This document shows, piece by piece, positions 33,701 through 51,548 of a stretch of DNA of 64,000 nt. The notes under the pieces are model-generated. The model saw nothing but the letters and a program-made list of their open reading frames with translations, was not told where the DNA came from and ran no database searches. This DNA comes from Metridium senile (lineage: Eukaryota > Cnidaria > Anthozoa > Actiniaria > Metridiidae): positions 20,144,311 through 20,208,310 of the forward strand of contig OX459095.1 in the NCBI GenBank assembly GCA_949775045.1, written 5' to 3'. Made by a program: the position numbers and the translations under genes. Numbering within the stretch: the stretch's first letter is position 1; each line of letters begins with the position of its first letter.

Positions 33701-36700
33701 AACTTTTGGCCATTTCGTTCCCAATTTTCATCTCATAGGCACTTGCATCTCTCTCGCGGGCCTTTGTCATATTGAAGACATGAAACATTGCATTAATTAT
33801 CTACGTATGGCAATAAATCAATTTCAAGTTTGTCAATACCCTAAGTCTTGATTGTAGGTTAATTAATAGTCAAGAGTAAAGACACAACCTGTGGTATTTT
33901 TGTTGTATCTTGATATAATTGATTATGTACAAAGTCAATACATTCTCCTCAATTATTTTTAAAGACCCAGAGTGTTGGTCTGGCCAGGACACAAACCCAG
34001 CCTCCCATTTGATACTCTACAAAGCCAACCAGTATATTGATAGGTTTTGTTAGGGTAATTGTGTTGTTCTTGTTCCATTGTTTTTTGTCATTGTAATAGA
34101 CCTCTTTACCTTCCTTGTTTGTTGTCCCTTTTTCAGATCAGGTGTTGCTACCCTTGGGAATTGTTTCTTTCACATGTAAATGATATAACACATTCATCAT
34201 AAAAAAAAAACAATTCTCAAGGGAATGACATGTGGTCTGAAATGGGTAATTTGCATACAGAGGTAAAGAGGTCTTTTGTGTACATGTGGTTACAAATAGT
34301 GATTTAAGGTTACAGTAAACCTTCGCAGGGGTCTTGCGGGTTGTCTCCGAAAAAAATATTATTTGAGCGCTGGATTAGAAATTATTTCAATGAATTTATA
34401 TCATTTTAAAGCATTATAACCAACCTGTCTAATTTGTTTTTAAGAAATAGTTATGTATAAAGTTATGTTTCAAACTCAAGATGACCGTACATGTATGTGT
34501 TTGAGCAAATTGATCTCAAAAATTTTTAATTGTATTGTCAACTTTTCTGCTTAATGTCAATTAGTACACATGTGTCTCTAAAACTGTGTCAGGCTTTGTT
34601 GAATAACAGCATAGTTTTTGATCTACAGCAAAAGGTTTCAAATTTCACAAAAATAATCAAATCATCATCTTCAACTCTAAATTATATCTAAACTAAGTAA
34701 AATATTGACAAAGCCTGACAGAGTTTTAGAGACACATGTGTACTGATTGACATTAAGTGGAAAAGTTGACAAGACAATTAAACGTTATGCAGATCAATTC
34801 GCTCAAACACAGACGGTTGTTTTGAGTTTAAAAAATCAAACCTTTTTATACATAAATATTTCTTAAAAACAAATTACACAGACATATTCTATAGTTATTG
34901 TGCTTTAAAATGATGTATAATACTTTGCAGTAACATCTAATCCAGCAATCTAATGATTTTGTTTACGGAGACACTCCGCGAAGGTTTACTGTAACCTTAA
35001 GATGATACCATTCAAGATTATTGAATACTCACCCTAACAATAGGTGTTTCAAATTCAGTCTTGAATGTTTTAGCAGACCCAAGCAGCTGGCCTTGGCACA
35101 CAAAGTCAAATAGTGCCCACATTTCCTATAATAGTAAACAAATGGATGGATGACCAAATGAATGAATGAATGAATGAATGAATGAATGGATGCATGAATG
35201 GATGGATGGATGACTAAATGAATGAATGAATATTTGAATGAATGAATGAATAAATGAATGGATGGATGAATGGATGGATGACTAAATGAATGAATGAATA
35301 TTTGAATGAATGAATGAATAAATGAATGCATGCATGGATAATAAATGAATAAAATAGATGAACATACAAATGAATGAATGGATGAATATTTGAATGAATG
35401 AATGCATGGATGAATTAAATAATGAATAAATGAATGAAGGAAATAAATGAATAACTCAATAATGAATAAATGACTAACTGAGTTAATGAATAATTTGTTG
35501 TATGACTCATATTAAAACATCACACACAAACACCAGCAGTCTTCCACAATAATACAATACATTTTCCCAGACAATCACAACTTATCAACAACATAATTCA
35601 TAATACATATTGTACTATTGTATACCTTAAGGTTGTTTTGAATGGGAGTTCCTGACAATATAAAATGGTGTTTTGCTGGTATTGATCTGATGCCCTTGCT
35701 GGTTTTGGTAGGGTTTTTGATCTTATGTCCTTCATCAAGTATAATATAATCCTGTTGTATACACAAACACTTCATAAACAGCAATATTGTCTAATTAATA
35801 AATATACATGAACAAATTACTCAAATTTGCACACTTATTGGTCAAGACCTCAGCTGCATCTTGTGGGTACATAATATTTTGACCAATTGTTGACACCATA
35901 TAGTGGTAAATCAGAGAACATACCAAGCTAAACCATCATAAAATATTTTCAATTGTTCATACCCATTTGAATGTTCGTCCTCTGCTGTCTTCACTCAATA
36001 ACTCATGGTTAGACACTACCATTCCTGTCAATAAACAACAAGATAACATTATAGGGAATATTTACTTTAATATGTTTTTACTGTTTGGTTGTTTTGATTT
36101 TTTAATAATAATTGTCACAAGTTTGTAGTGCTATCTAGCACCAGCTGCCAGCATTATCATAGACTATACTCACTTTTGTGCCACCTTTATTCATTTTTAA
36201 GACAAACAAAAGACAATAATATTGTACATTATATGTGTTGGTGTCAACTTGATTGCAAGGTTGCTACTCTCTAAAATATCTGGAGAACACTGATTTATTG
36301 TTATTGTTCTTTTACTTGATTGCATAATTCTTTATTAATTTGATTGTTATTTGTTTGTCCAACCCAAGATCCTCTGCAACATAAACATAAGCAGCATATG
36401 CAGACTCAGTGAAGCATTTCTCGACTGGTTGTGATAAAAGACAAGTGTGGCTAATGAGCATAACCCAACTGAGTCTGCATATGTTGCTTATGCTTATATG
36501 CTTATGTAGATGAGGCATGATCGTCCGGGGTGGTGTAGTCTTGAGAAAGACTGATGGTGTTGATGTTTTTAGTGTCAACCAGGCTTAACTGGATGCTTTT
36601 TAGTTTTAAGTCGACTAAAACTAATATGGTGTGAAAACGCAATCAATGAGTTTAGAATATACAGACTATTCAAGCATGTTTTTCCAAAAAAGGATGTTTT

Positions 36701-39237
36701 GTTTTAATAGACCTGCAGCCTACAAAGCTGAGATAACATGAGTGCCTTTTCTGACCTAATACTCCTGTTCAATATATCAATACTGTTAATGTATTTTATT
36801 ACAACAGTCCATTTGTGATAACAATACAAATGACTTATAACAAATGATGACCTACTTGATCAATAATATATATCATACTAATATAAGCACCTACCATATG
36901 TTGTGAGGCAAACACCGTTTTTCTGTTGGATTTTGTGAAGATTCTTTAGGCGTTCTTTCTTGGTGCCATAGAAACACTTTACACGTATGCCAGGAGTCCT
37001 ATTGCAGAAAATATTTTCACTTGGATTGATACTCAATACTTTCGTTTTAAGTACTTCACAGTATGGTCCCCTTCATAGTTCCCTGCGCCATCTTCAAAGG
37101 TAGCCGGGTCTTTGCATCAAAGCGAGCCAAATATTGAGCTTGCAATGATAGAGACCTTTCAACATCATGCAGGACAATTATTCATGTGTCTTTATTATTG
37201 CAAGTTCAAAATAAGTCTTGCTTTGATGCAAAGGCCCGGCTACCTTTCAAGATGGTGCAGTGAACAGTAAAGGGGAGTATTGCTCATGTCTTTTTTTGTA
37301 TTTATTACATTCTGTTGTAAGGTAGGCAATGACATTATCAACAGACAATAGAAATACCACAGGTTTTATGTCTATAATCCTTGACTACCGTATTTACTCA
37401 AATAAGCGCTGCACTCGAATAAGCACTGTAATTGAACACTATAATGTTACTACTCTGGAAATGAATTTTTATCAAAAGCTATATTCTAGAGTTCAAAGTA
37501 ATTAATTTTCAGTGATCGCCCATTAAGTTATCTCCCCAATATTCGTAGTTCTGATAAAAAAGGAGACAGTGAGAACGAGAACAATTTAATAAGCACCATG
37601 GTGCTTACTCGAGTAAATACAGTAATTTTACAATTTTACAATTGAGGCTGGGCAATGAAGATCTTAAAACTGGTATTTTGCTGTATAATAATGTTATTGT
37701 TCTTTGTATGTCAAAAACATGTACAGTCTATCAGTACACCTCAGCTTTATTTGCTGGTACCCACTTATACACCTGAGTGGGTGGAGAGAGGTACTTTAAG
37801 ATATATGTGGCTTGTCTAGGAACTCAATAATACATATAATGCCAGCCATGGCTTGAACCCAGAAATCTTGACAAAAGTCTAATAGACACATGTATATGAA
37901 GGGGAGGGTGATTATTTTTTGTTAGACTTTATCAATTAGGTAACAGCAACAGCTTAAACAATTACAATAGTGCAGCGCATGAATGCTAAAAATAGCTCCA
38001 AGACTCGGACAAAACTTTGTTCAGTTTTTTTGTGTCAAGCAAGATATGAACAGATCTTATCATTTCCTGCTGAAATAAGAATAACAACGTGATTAAACAA
38101 AGATTTGCTTTGATCAGCATTGAAAATAGCCTGCTGAAAGTTAAATAATAGTTTGTTTGTCCAAGTTAGGCCTTTGTCTCCATTTTTCTGATGTCATTTA
38201 TGCACTGCGCTATTGTACCAATTATACTCACTGACCATGTTTTAAACTCTTTCTCCCAGTTTTCAATGACGGCCACTGGCATGACAATAAGAGCTGTCTT
38301 AATGTGTTCACAATCAAACATCCCCGATAGGAATGCAATAACTTGGATTGTCTTGCCTAACCTGATAAACAATCACAGTAATCATAAAATTATATTGGAA
38401 CATTACACTGGGGGGAAATATATGTTTACTTAATACTTGACCTCGACAAACACATTCTCACCCCATGTCATCTCCTAGAATGCCTCCTTGCTTTCTCTTG
38501 AACAGCTTCCAAAACCACAACAGAGCATCAATTTGATATGGGTACAAAGATTCCTTGATGTCCTTGGCAATACGATAGCCATTATTACCAATCTCAACTA
38601 AACCATCATCATCTTCCTCTTCTTCCTCTTCTTCCTCTTCTTCTTCCTTTTGTTCTTCTACTACTTGAGTGTACTCTTTTATGAATTCCTGGCAGGTATA
38701 AAATTAGTCGGTTAAGGCTGTGTTCATAACATTTTTTGTCAATCAATTACAATCATACAGTAATGTAATAAATCATTCTTCTCGGCCGGCCAAACAATGG
38801 ATAAATGATCAGGAGAGTAAAATAGTTTTGTATTAAAGCAACTATATTATGGAAGATATTATCGAATACCTTAAGTTTTGCTATCCGTTTTTCAAGTTTT
38901 GTACTCTTGTGGATGTTGTAAGCTCTGTGGAACAACTCAAGCGCCTCTTCTAGTTGGCCTTGTCTTGCTTTTTCCTTAGCATCTAACACTAGCTGGTTGT
39001 ACTTGGCTTTTAGTGAGTTACCGTTTTGCTCGGATCCTTTTAGAATGACAAATAAGACACATTTAATTTCAAGTTGTCATATTCCACATTTTAACATGGA
39101 AAAACAGCTTTCAACACGGCTAAAATATCGCCTTTTAGCATCTATAGCATCAATTTCGATTGTTTCTCACCTTCTTTCTCATCTGGATTTTCAGCAATCG
39201 AAAGCCTTGCAACGGCCACCGAGATCTCATGGTCCAT
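24468..39237 (-). CDS. ERCC6L: ERCC6L/PICH-like SNF2 DNA translocase
   Basis: In vertebrates PICH is an SNF2 ATPase that coats ultrafine anaphase DNA bridges and works with PLK1 and topoisomerases. The 23 coding exons (minus strand, high to low) are 39237-39171, 39036-38870, 38688-38462, 38361-38236, 36998-36895, 36024-35963, 35751-35626, 35125-35033, 33761-33571, 33117-33009, 32751-32633, 32081-31868, 31711-31598, 31531-31483, 31169-31124, 30549-30406, 29870-29722, 29377-29274, 28960-28724, 28427-28150, 27712-26895, 26200-25123 and 24600-24468. They total 4755 bp, 1584 aa; human is 1250. Domain order: N-terminal TPR (about 23-78), Glu-rich stretch, Walker A DDMGLGKT, DEGH, SGTPIQNN, TTQVGGVGLTLTGADRVV, DAQAVDRAYRIGQ, then GISDHDL, a long disordered Ser/Asp-rich tail, and a C-terminal TPR-like end. 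The exon-4 donor is GTCAGT rather than GTRAGT. Confidence 0.95.
25123..26200 (-). other. Acidic, repeated Arg-x-Ser-Asp/Glu region of the ERCC6L-like protein (exon 22)
   Basis: This single exon encodes about 360 residues dominated by Asp, Glu and Ser. It contains a series of related units: RRVLRIESDDED, RRARRILSDDEEE, VRGLDSESEDN, VKGLDSESEDN and VRGLDSTDDE. Human PICH has one comparable stretch (KARRIVSDGEDED) in its conserved C-terminal family domain. Two of the units sit in a longer tandem copy with NSSANSSSSK. The SDDE and SESED strings fit casein kinase 2 sites. A Ser-rich plus-strand ORF over the same bases is an antisense shadow. Confidence 0.8.
26343..26790 (-). repeat. (TGAA/TAAA)n microsatellite in ERCC6L intron
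   Basis: About 450 bp of imperfect tetranucleotide repeat, GAATGAATAAAT on plus, so TTCATTCA in the transcript. It lies in the intron between exons 21 and 22, about 145 bp from the acceptor at 26201. Confidence 0.95.
27900..28110 (+). repeat. Dispersed TTTGCATAAGTTT repeat, copy 3
   Basis: This matches copies at 7585-7750 and 18545-18860 over the TTTGCATAAGTTTCAACTT core and the ACTTTTATCTTGACAG segment. It ends in an inverted pair around TACGATCTGTATG. It lies in an ERCC6L-like intron, antisense to the gene. Confidence 0.7.
29199..29232 (+). repeat. (TTTA)n microsatellite
   Basis: About eight perfect TTTA units, 25 to 60 bp from the end of exon 18 on the intron side. Confidence 0.9.
29455..29660 (+). 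mobile_element. SINE fragment, family shared with 55850-56045 and 56104-56341
   Basis: This shares GAGTTGAGTTTGTTTGATGT, GTTGTTCTCTCATCATGCCA and the 3' block TGCTAAAATATTTAA with the other copies. The tRNA-like head is degraded (CCTAGTTCTAGTCCCAGCTT). It lies in an ERCC6L-like intron. Confidence 0.7.
29885..30030 (-). repeat. (TGAA/AACA)n microsatellite beside an ERCC6L acceptor
   Basis: About 145 bp of AATGAATG and AAACAAAC repeats, TTCATTCA and TTGTTTGT in the transcript. It begins about 15 bp from the exon-17 acceptor at 29871 and so forms much of that acceptor's pyrimidine-rich region. Confidence 0.9.
30609..30745 (-). repeat. (AAT)n microsatellite upstream of the exon-16 acceptor
   Basis: About 45 AAT units with few interruptions, (ATT)n in the transcript, about 60 bp upstream of the exon-16 acceptor at 30550. 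It is followed by a repeat-like segment, TTTATATAGCACTATATCTC, that looks like a SINE or LINE tail. Confidence 0.95.
34304..35000. mobile_element. Foldback element bounded by TTAA in ERCC6L intron
   Basis: The ends are TTAAGGTTACAGTAAACCTT and the exact complement. The arms extend inwards as imperfect inverted repeats sharing GACAAAGCCTGAC and AATTTGTTTTTAAGAAAT, so most of the 697 bp is a palindrome. The TTAA at each end would fit a piggyBac- or Kolobok-like target, which is an inference. Confidence 0.8.
35131..35480 (-). repeat. (TGAA/GGAT)n microsatellite upstream of the exon-8 acceptor
   Basis: About 350 bp of AATGAATG, GGATGGAT and related units, pyrimidine-rich in the transcript. It starts within about 10 to 20 bp of the exon-8 acceptor at 35126. 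Confidence 0.95.
37067..37275. mobile_element. Foldback element in ERCC6L intron 4
   Basis: Inverted arms of about 55 bp containing CTTCAAAGGTAGCCGGGTCT and its near-complement. There is no coding capacity. Confidence 0.75.
37386..37624. mobile_element. MITE family with TACTGTATTTACTCAAATAAGC ends, copy 1
   Basis: The ends are TACCGTATTTACTCAAATAA and the complement GAGTAAATACAGTA. The interior shares ATAAAAAGCTATATTCT-type sequence with 42025-42279, which lies in the opposite orientation. Confidence 0.8.
37740..37885 (-). mobile_element. Possible SINE fragment
   Basis: On the minus strand it contains GGGTTCAAGCCATGGCTGG, resembling a pol III B box, followed by sequence (CACTCAGGTGTATAAGTGGG) of a type I recall from invertebrate SINE tails. 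The assignment is by pattern only. Confidence 0.4.
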
Positions 39238-40673
39238 TTTACAAAACTCGCGCCAACAACTGCATTTCCAAATCAAAAATGGCGCTTGAATCTTCTTCAC
39301 ATGTGACTAAACACGTGACACGTGATTCGGAACCTTTTAAAAATCCTCACCAGGGGAGGGGGAGTAAGATGCTTTACTTCTAAAATATAAAGACTTCATT
39401 ATTTTATTTATTATTTTATTTATTACGAGAGAAAAAAAAAACTGTAGCAGTTTTAGATAATGGAGATTTCTTCTTTTCTTTCGAAAACATACCTAACTAG
39501 CTGAATGTCCCTTCGATTGCCTCCTCCCCCTCCCTCCCCTGAAAGTTCCATGATCAGATGATCGCAGGCTCATTGTTTATTTGGAAGTAAACCGAAACCC
39601 GAAAGGTTAGAAAATCATAGACGTTTTTTGTAAACAGAAAACGCGGAAGATACCCGGAAGAACATCCCGGTAAGATAACTACATATTCAAATTACATTTT
39701 GTTAATTTCTTCGCAAATTTACATGTAAAATAATGCAACAACTTCGCGATCAAACTTTATAAACAAAGTTGAAACTGACTCAAAAGTGAAACGAAAAATT
39801 GATGTTTATGAAAATAAATTCGATAAATTATTTCTCTTTTTCTCAAAGTATTTGCCTATTATTTACTTAAGAGTTTAAATCAGCTAACATGTTTATGTTG
39901 ATGATTTTTTTAGAGGAAGAATGATCTCTATACGATTTCTAACTCCTTTATAGATTTTACGTCAGCTATAGCTGGCCTTCCCTGTGTTTTCTACTGAGAG
40001 ACCGCTTTCTTAACATATACAGTAAGTTATAATAACACAAAATTACAATTACTTTCACATTTGGAAAGTTACTTAGTGAGTATTTCAGTGATTTACTTTG
40101 TGAGAACTGCATCAATTCGTGCAAGCTTGACTCTGAAATACGTGGGCAGTTGTGACCAGATGTTCAAATCTTCCTGCATTTTAAACGAGATTCCACCTCT
40201 CAATTATTATTTTACACATACACTCACTTCAAAGTCTTCAAATGAAACCAACTTGATGAAAAAACAAGTAAAACGTTTTCCTGTTATTACAATAAAACAC
40301 ATCAACGTTCGTGTTCGCGTCAACTGTGCTAATTTATTGGTTTGATGTCTGGTATAAAATTGTACAAAATTAGCTATTCATAAGGTTGTTTTTGGAGTGT
40401 AATTATACAACCCCATATTGTATTTACTAGTTAATGAATTATATACTACCAAAAGATAATAGAAAAAACATTTGAACATCAAAAATAGCAAGATTTTATC
40501 AAAATATTTTCCAAAAATAGACTTGTGTTGATCGAAATATGTACAATATTTCAACACCATCTTTGCATGGTTCGCGTATTAATTGAATCACTCTACAGTA
40601 CGTGTGAGGTAATTTTTGTTTACTTTTACACATTCATTACTTCTTTGTTTTTGAAGGAGAAATCCCAAAGGAA
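39238..40673. promoter_or_regulatory. Head-to-head region between the ERCC6L-like and SEC14L-like genes
   Basis: The two start codons diverge across 1.44 kb. At 39630-39669 a CCCGGAAG ETS-like motif is followed by CATCCCG|GTAAGAT, a plausible 5' non-coding exon of the SEC14L-like gene with its donor at 39670. Another donor-like GTAAGTT lies at 40020. The SEC14L-like start exon begins at an acceptor just before 40657, which supports an upstream non-coding exon. Shared promoter use is an inference. Confidence 0.45.
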
Positions 40674-47314
<6,641 letters not shown>

Positions 47315-47560
47315 CAATGGACTTATTGCAATGGGAGGTTTGTGCACCCACAGTACTCTTTACTGATTATATCGCATGTCCGCGAAACTCCTTGGTAATG
47401 AAACTCCTTGAATATTATTAATGAAAACGTGTGTTTATTCGTACATACTGGTAGATTTCCTGAATATATGGTGTCCATTTTAAATTGTTTGTGTTCTGGA
47501 TACAGTTTTAAATAAAACATTAAGTGCAAGAGAAGGTAATGTTACTGGAACAAATACAGT

Positions 47561-47752
47561 AAAATGCAAATGAAGTGACGTCATCCCAGGCCTCATTAAA
47601 TAATTATAGCAATTTTTTAAAGCTCAATATCTGTATTACTAATATTCACACTATCATTAACATTTTTACTACTTTACAAAAACAAGCATGCTGTCAGCTT
47701 TGAAACAAAACTTTGACAAATACCTGGGATGACGTCACCTCATTTGCATTTT
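47561..47752. mobile_element. Foldback element with TGACGTCA in its arms
   Basis: The left arm AAAATGCAAATGAAGTGACG pairs with the right arm ending CTCATTTGCATTTT. Both arms contain TGACGTCA, and the ATGCAAAT octamer occurs at the ends. Confidence 0.8.
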
Positions 47753-48335
47753 CAGATTTCAAATGTTCCTATCTCAAAAATGAGAGGTCGACATCAAGAA
47801 ATATTAAGTACACTTATTATACACCTCATGTACAACAGATTTGCAAAATATCATGAAGGGTGCGTCAGGTGCCCTTTAACATTCACATTCAGCTCACAAT
47901 ACTTGTATGAGCTACATGTGCCCATACTTACTTTGTGACTCCTTCTGAATGCGTAAGCTATAGTCAATCCGGAAAAGCTTTTTAAAGTGGACACCATATT
48001 TCATTTGAGTCCATAACGTAAAAGTCTATAATTCTTAATCTATTTGTGTGTGTGCTGGCCACCAATTTACAATGTAGTATTTAATTAGTCTTAGAATATT
48101 ATTATGTTCATCTCCTCTATTAACTATGGTCGCACTAAATCACTTGTTAATAATATATTTATTTCTAAAAACACATTTCAAAAAACTTTTTACAAAACTA
48201 TAGGACATAACAGAAGTCGACATTTTTTAGAATTTTGACAACCATTTTGCATGGAATTATAAATTATTAAATATTGAAATATGCTTACGAGCTTCTTTCA
48301 AAACTTTAGTGCATGGAAATAAGAGATACACCTAA

Positions 48336-48682
48336 TTCAAAAAAGGTTGACGGGGCGAACGGCGATTTGCGATTGCACGACCGAAAGGACTGTGGGTAAT
48401 ACCAATTTCTTCTTATTCCATTCTAAATTACCCAAACACCATTCAGCAATGACTGGGGCGAGCGGCGATTTGCGATTGCACGACCGAAAGGACTGTGGGT
48501 AATACCAATTTCTTCTTATTCCATTCTAAATTACCCAAACACCATTCAGCAATGACCTTAGATGGGTGTCTCAAAGGTTTAGCTGAACGGTGGAGGCATT
48601 GTTTTGGTAATTTAGAAACGAATAAGAAGGAATTCGTATTACCCATAGTTCCTTTTGGTTCGCCCCGACAACCTTTTTTGAA
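48336..48682. mobile_element. Foldback element with an internal 102-bp tandem duplication
   Basis: The ends are TTCAAAAAAGGTTGACGGGG and CCCCGACAACCTTTTTTGAA. Inside, 48361-48462 is repeated almost exactly at 48463-48557, each copy starting GGCGATTTGCGATTGCACGA. A relative sharing GCGATTGCACGACCGAAAGG lies at 63453-63726. Confidence 0.8.
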
Positions 48683-48885
48683 GTAAGTGTATGCGAAGGC
48701 GAGTGTGTACTATGCAAATATAGTGCGCGCGAAGACGAGACGAGAAATTGAAGGATGTTATTATTATATATTGTATATGCACTTTGTAAATGGTGCTTTT
48801 ATTTGCTTATTGTATTATTATTATTAAGTATAAATAGAACTTTGATATTTTAACTCTTAAATAGTTAGGGCCCGGGCAAACGGTT

Positions 48886-49195
48886 TCAACATTTGCTTCA
48901 ACATCCGTTCGATTTTGTTGAATGGCAATGTTTAAACGCTTTTAAACTCTTTCAACATCAATTCAACATCGATTAAATAAGTACGTTTCAACAATTTTGA
49001 AAAAGTTTAAAAGTGTTTTAATAAACATTGCCATATTCAACAAAACGGATGTTCAAGCAAATGTTTAGACCCTTAGTTTATATTAAACGGTGTATCTCAC
49101 ATGTGCCAAATCTAATGCAAATGAGCAAAACCTATTGTTTTAGTTCATTCGCATTAGATGTGGCACATGTGAGATACGACGTTTAAACTAGGCCT
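48886..49195. mobile_element. Two adjacent foldback elements
   Basis: 48886-49073 has arms with CAAACGGTTTCAACATTTGC and its complement. 49073-49195 has arms with GTATCTCACATGTGCC and its complement. They abut with no spacer. Confidence 0.65.
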
Positions 49196-49271
49196 TAGTC
49201 CAAATATTATTGTATGTTTCTTTCACGTTAATTTGTAGATATGTTTGTTATTGTAGCCGAGCTTTCACACC

Positions 49272-49383
49272 AGGGCCCGGTTGTTCAAAGCCCGATTTGT
49301 GCTAATCCTGGGTTAACTTTTAACAAAATCTATACCGTTTATCCAGGTTTAGCACTAATCGGGCTTTGAACAACCGGGCCCAG
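49272..49383. mobile_element. Hairpin element with GGGCCCGGTTGTTCAAAGCC ends
   Basis: A near-perfect 112-bp hairpin: GGGCCCGGTTGTTCAAAGCC at the left, its complement at the right, and a short loop near the middle. It has no coding capacity. Confidence 0.85.
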
Positions 49384-49696
49384 TAGTGCTTCATCAGGGC
49401 ATACGGCATGATTTCAATTACAAGCAATTTTACTTTATAGAGATTATTCATGTGGATTTATTTTTATTTTTTATTTATATTAATTTATTCCCTTTTGTAA
49501 ATATTCATTTTCGTTGTTTATTTTAAAGTATTTGTTAATATTTATTATAGTATTTATAGAAAGATACCTATATTCTATTTGAAAGTGCTCGCACCAATAA
49601 ACCAAATATTGATGCAGACTCTTGTAAAGTCTTATAAAGTAGCCTACTCAAGAAGAGACAATTAATTGATTGATCGATAGCTAATCAGCACTAATG

Positions 49697-50214
49697 GTTT
49701 ACAGCGCGACGCGCAAAAGTATGACCACTTTTAATATATTCGCATACTTCTATGCACGGACTTTATGCTGCGAAACGAGTTTTTACACGCCTTAATAGAG
49801 CGTATTCATATAATACACTTTTAAAATCAAAATATGAGAATATGTGTAAAATAATATGCTAATTAGGTGTGCGTGTAACTATTTGCTCTCATTTTTTTTC
49901 TTTGAGCCACAAGCCACTGTGGAAAATAAAGTAAATCTATAAACGTTTTCGTTGTCAATCATGTTTTATTTTGATTATTTGAAGCCGAGAGCGCAACTCA
50001 CTAAAGCATTTTATAACACACACACCTAATTAGCATATTAGTTTACACATTCACATTTGCATTTTAAAAGTGGGTTATACGAATTCGCTCTAGTCGGTAT
50101 TAAAAATCAGACAACTTCACAGCAAATGTGTCTGTTTAAAGTACAAACTCCCGTGCATAGAAGTATGCGAATACATTAAATGTGGTCATACTTTTGCGCG
50201 TCGCGCTGTAAGTA
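49697..50214. mobile_element. Foldback element with TACAGCGCGACGCGCAAAAG ends
   Basis: About 60-bp inverted ends sharing CGCAAAAGTATGACCAC and GCATACTTCTATGCACGG-type sequence. The interior has a second inverted pair around GCTAATTAGGTGTG. A TA at each end could be the target duplication. Confidence 0.8.
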
Positions 50215-50284
50215 ATAGGAAGTTAACGACGTTATTTCTCAGAGGGTAAAAGTATATCGTGTATGCTCGTCGTATCTCTTATAT

Positions 50285-50354
50285 CATCCTCGGGAACCCA
50301 GGGGTATTCTTCTGTCGCTCGTTTCTCGCTTTCACAACTGGGTTCCCGAGGATG
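50285..50354. mobile_element. 70-bp mini-element with 9-bp duplication CTCTTATAT
   Basis: The ends are CATCCTCGGGAACCCAG and its complement, flanked by CTCTTATAT at 50276-50284 and 50355-50363. It is an internally deleted version of the 295-bp element at 62209-62503, with the same left end through CTTCTGTCGCTCGTTTCTCG. Confidence 0.85.
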
Positions 50355-51548
50355 CTCTTATATATAAAGGTATAGAAAAAGGAAAATCTATTCTTTTCCG
50401 CTTTTTTTTTCGTTTTATTTTATATGTGGCAACTCTCTTTTTATTGGACTATCTGTATCTTTTAGGGGTGTTTTCTAAAATCCCTGACGAAAAAAATCGA
50501 CATTTTTACCATTGAGTCCAACCCCGACTTAGTTCTTCGTCGGAATAAAAGGAAACGTGACAGAAGCTACACAAATATGACTGACATAGTTTTTAAACAC
50601 CATTGAAAATATGCAGATATGTTATAGTTGGTGTGAGCACACTTCACCATAATAACAAAGTAACGATGTTGATATATACTGAATATCTTCATTTCAATTT
50701 TTCATTGCTTTAATTAGAGTTTAATATATTTAACAATACATTTATGTCATCCGTTCTCATTGGATGCACGAAAGCAGAGCGCTTCTTAAAATAATAAAAA
50801 TAATAATTGTAAATACCACAATTTTAAATGTTAATGCAATAGTGACAAACATTGTGACTGAATGTTGGTTTCAACCGTTTGAAATATAACTTTAAAAAAA
50901 AGTGAGTTACATTGTCTCAATTCATTTACAAAAACTATAAAATAATGTTGATTATAATGATGATATCATGATAATAATGCCGATGATAATAACTATGGTG
51001 ATGATAATGATGATGATGACATGAAATGACGAAGAAAATGATGATGATATTGTTACTTGGCTCCAGCTTTCGTTGATGGCAGGAGCGTTGGGATTCCTGT
51101 GGATTTTTTTTTGTCGTAGGAGACTAGGGCCTACATGACATTGTGCATATTTCCAATTTGAAAATAAGCGAGGAAAAGTTGTTTTTATAGTTGAATTATC
51201 CTTTCAATTTCCTTGATATTGTTCTTCATTATGTCATGAATACAGTGAAAAGCTCAAACAATCCTTGTACAATGGATTAGCTTCGTTGTTTGCTGGAGAA
51301 ATTGTCCGTTGTTACGAAAGCTGGAAAATCGTTTACCTTCACAACTCGAGGTCCACAAACTGAAGAAACAAATCTACAATTTTCTCATGAAAAAAGTAGG
51401 AAAATCCTACAAATACGCATACTTTTTGTAGTATTGCATCGAAAGTGGGCTGAAGTTACTTTTGACACAAGAAAATTGGATTTTGGAGAAAAGTTCATAG
51501 AAAGTTTTCAAGAGCAAAAGGACAAGAATAAAAGGCTGAGGAGGGAAG

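Larger units (their letters stand above)
47315..51548. other. Repeat-dense intergenic region
   Basis: After the SEC14L-like polyadenylation signal (47511) I find no gene up to the short first exon of the cysteine-rich gene at 51549. It holds foldback elements at 47561-47752, 48336-48682, 48886-49073, 49073-49195, 49272-49383, 49697-50214 and 50285-50354. GAT-rich sequence lies at 50935-51050. A fragment at 51080-51140 is related to the element at 51842-53132. Confidence 0.75.

Noticed and set aside
35029..35331. Minus-strand frame with HSFIHSFIH repeats
   Set aside because: This is the translation of the microsatellite before exon 8 plus the exon in a wrong frame.
38997..39383. 128-codon plus-strand frame over the ERCC6L-like start
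   Set aside because: It is antisense to exons 1 and 2 of the ERCC6L-like gene and has no homology or splice support.
51290..51548. Open frame running into the first exon of the Cys-rich gene
   Set aside because: It is in a different frame from the ATG at 51549 and has no recognisable domain. It may be 5' untranslated sequence or chance.
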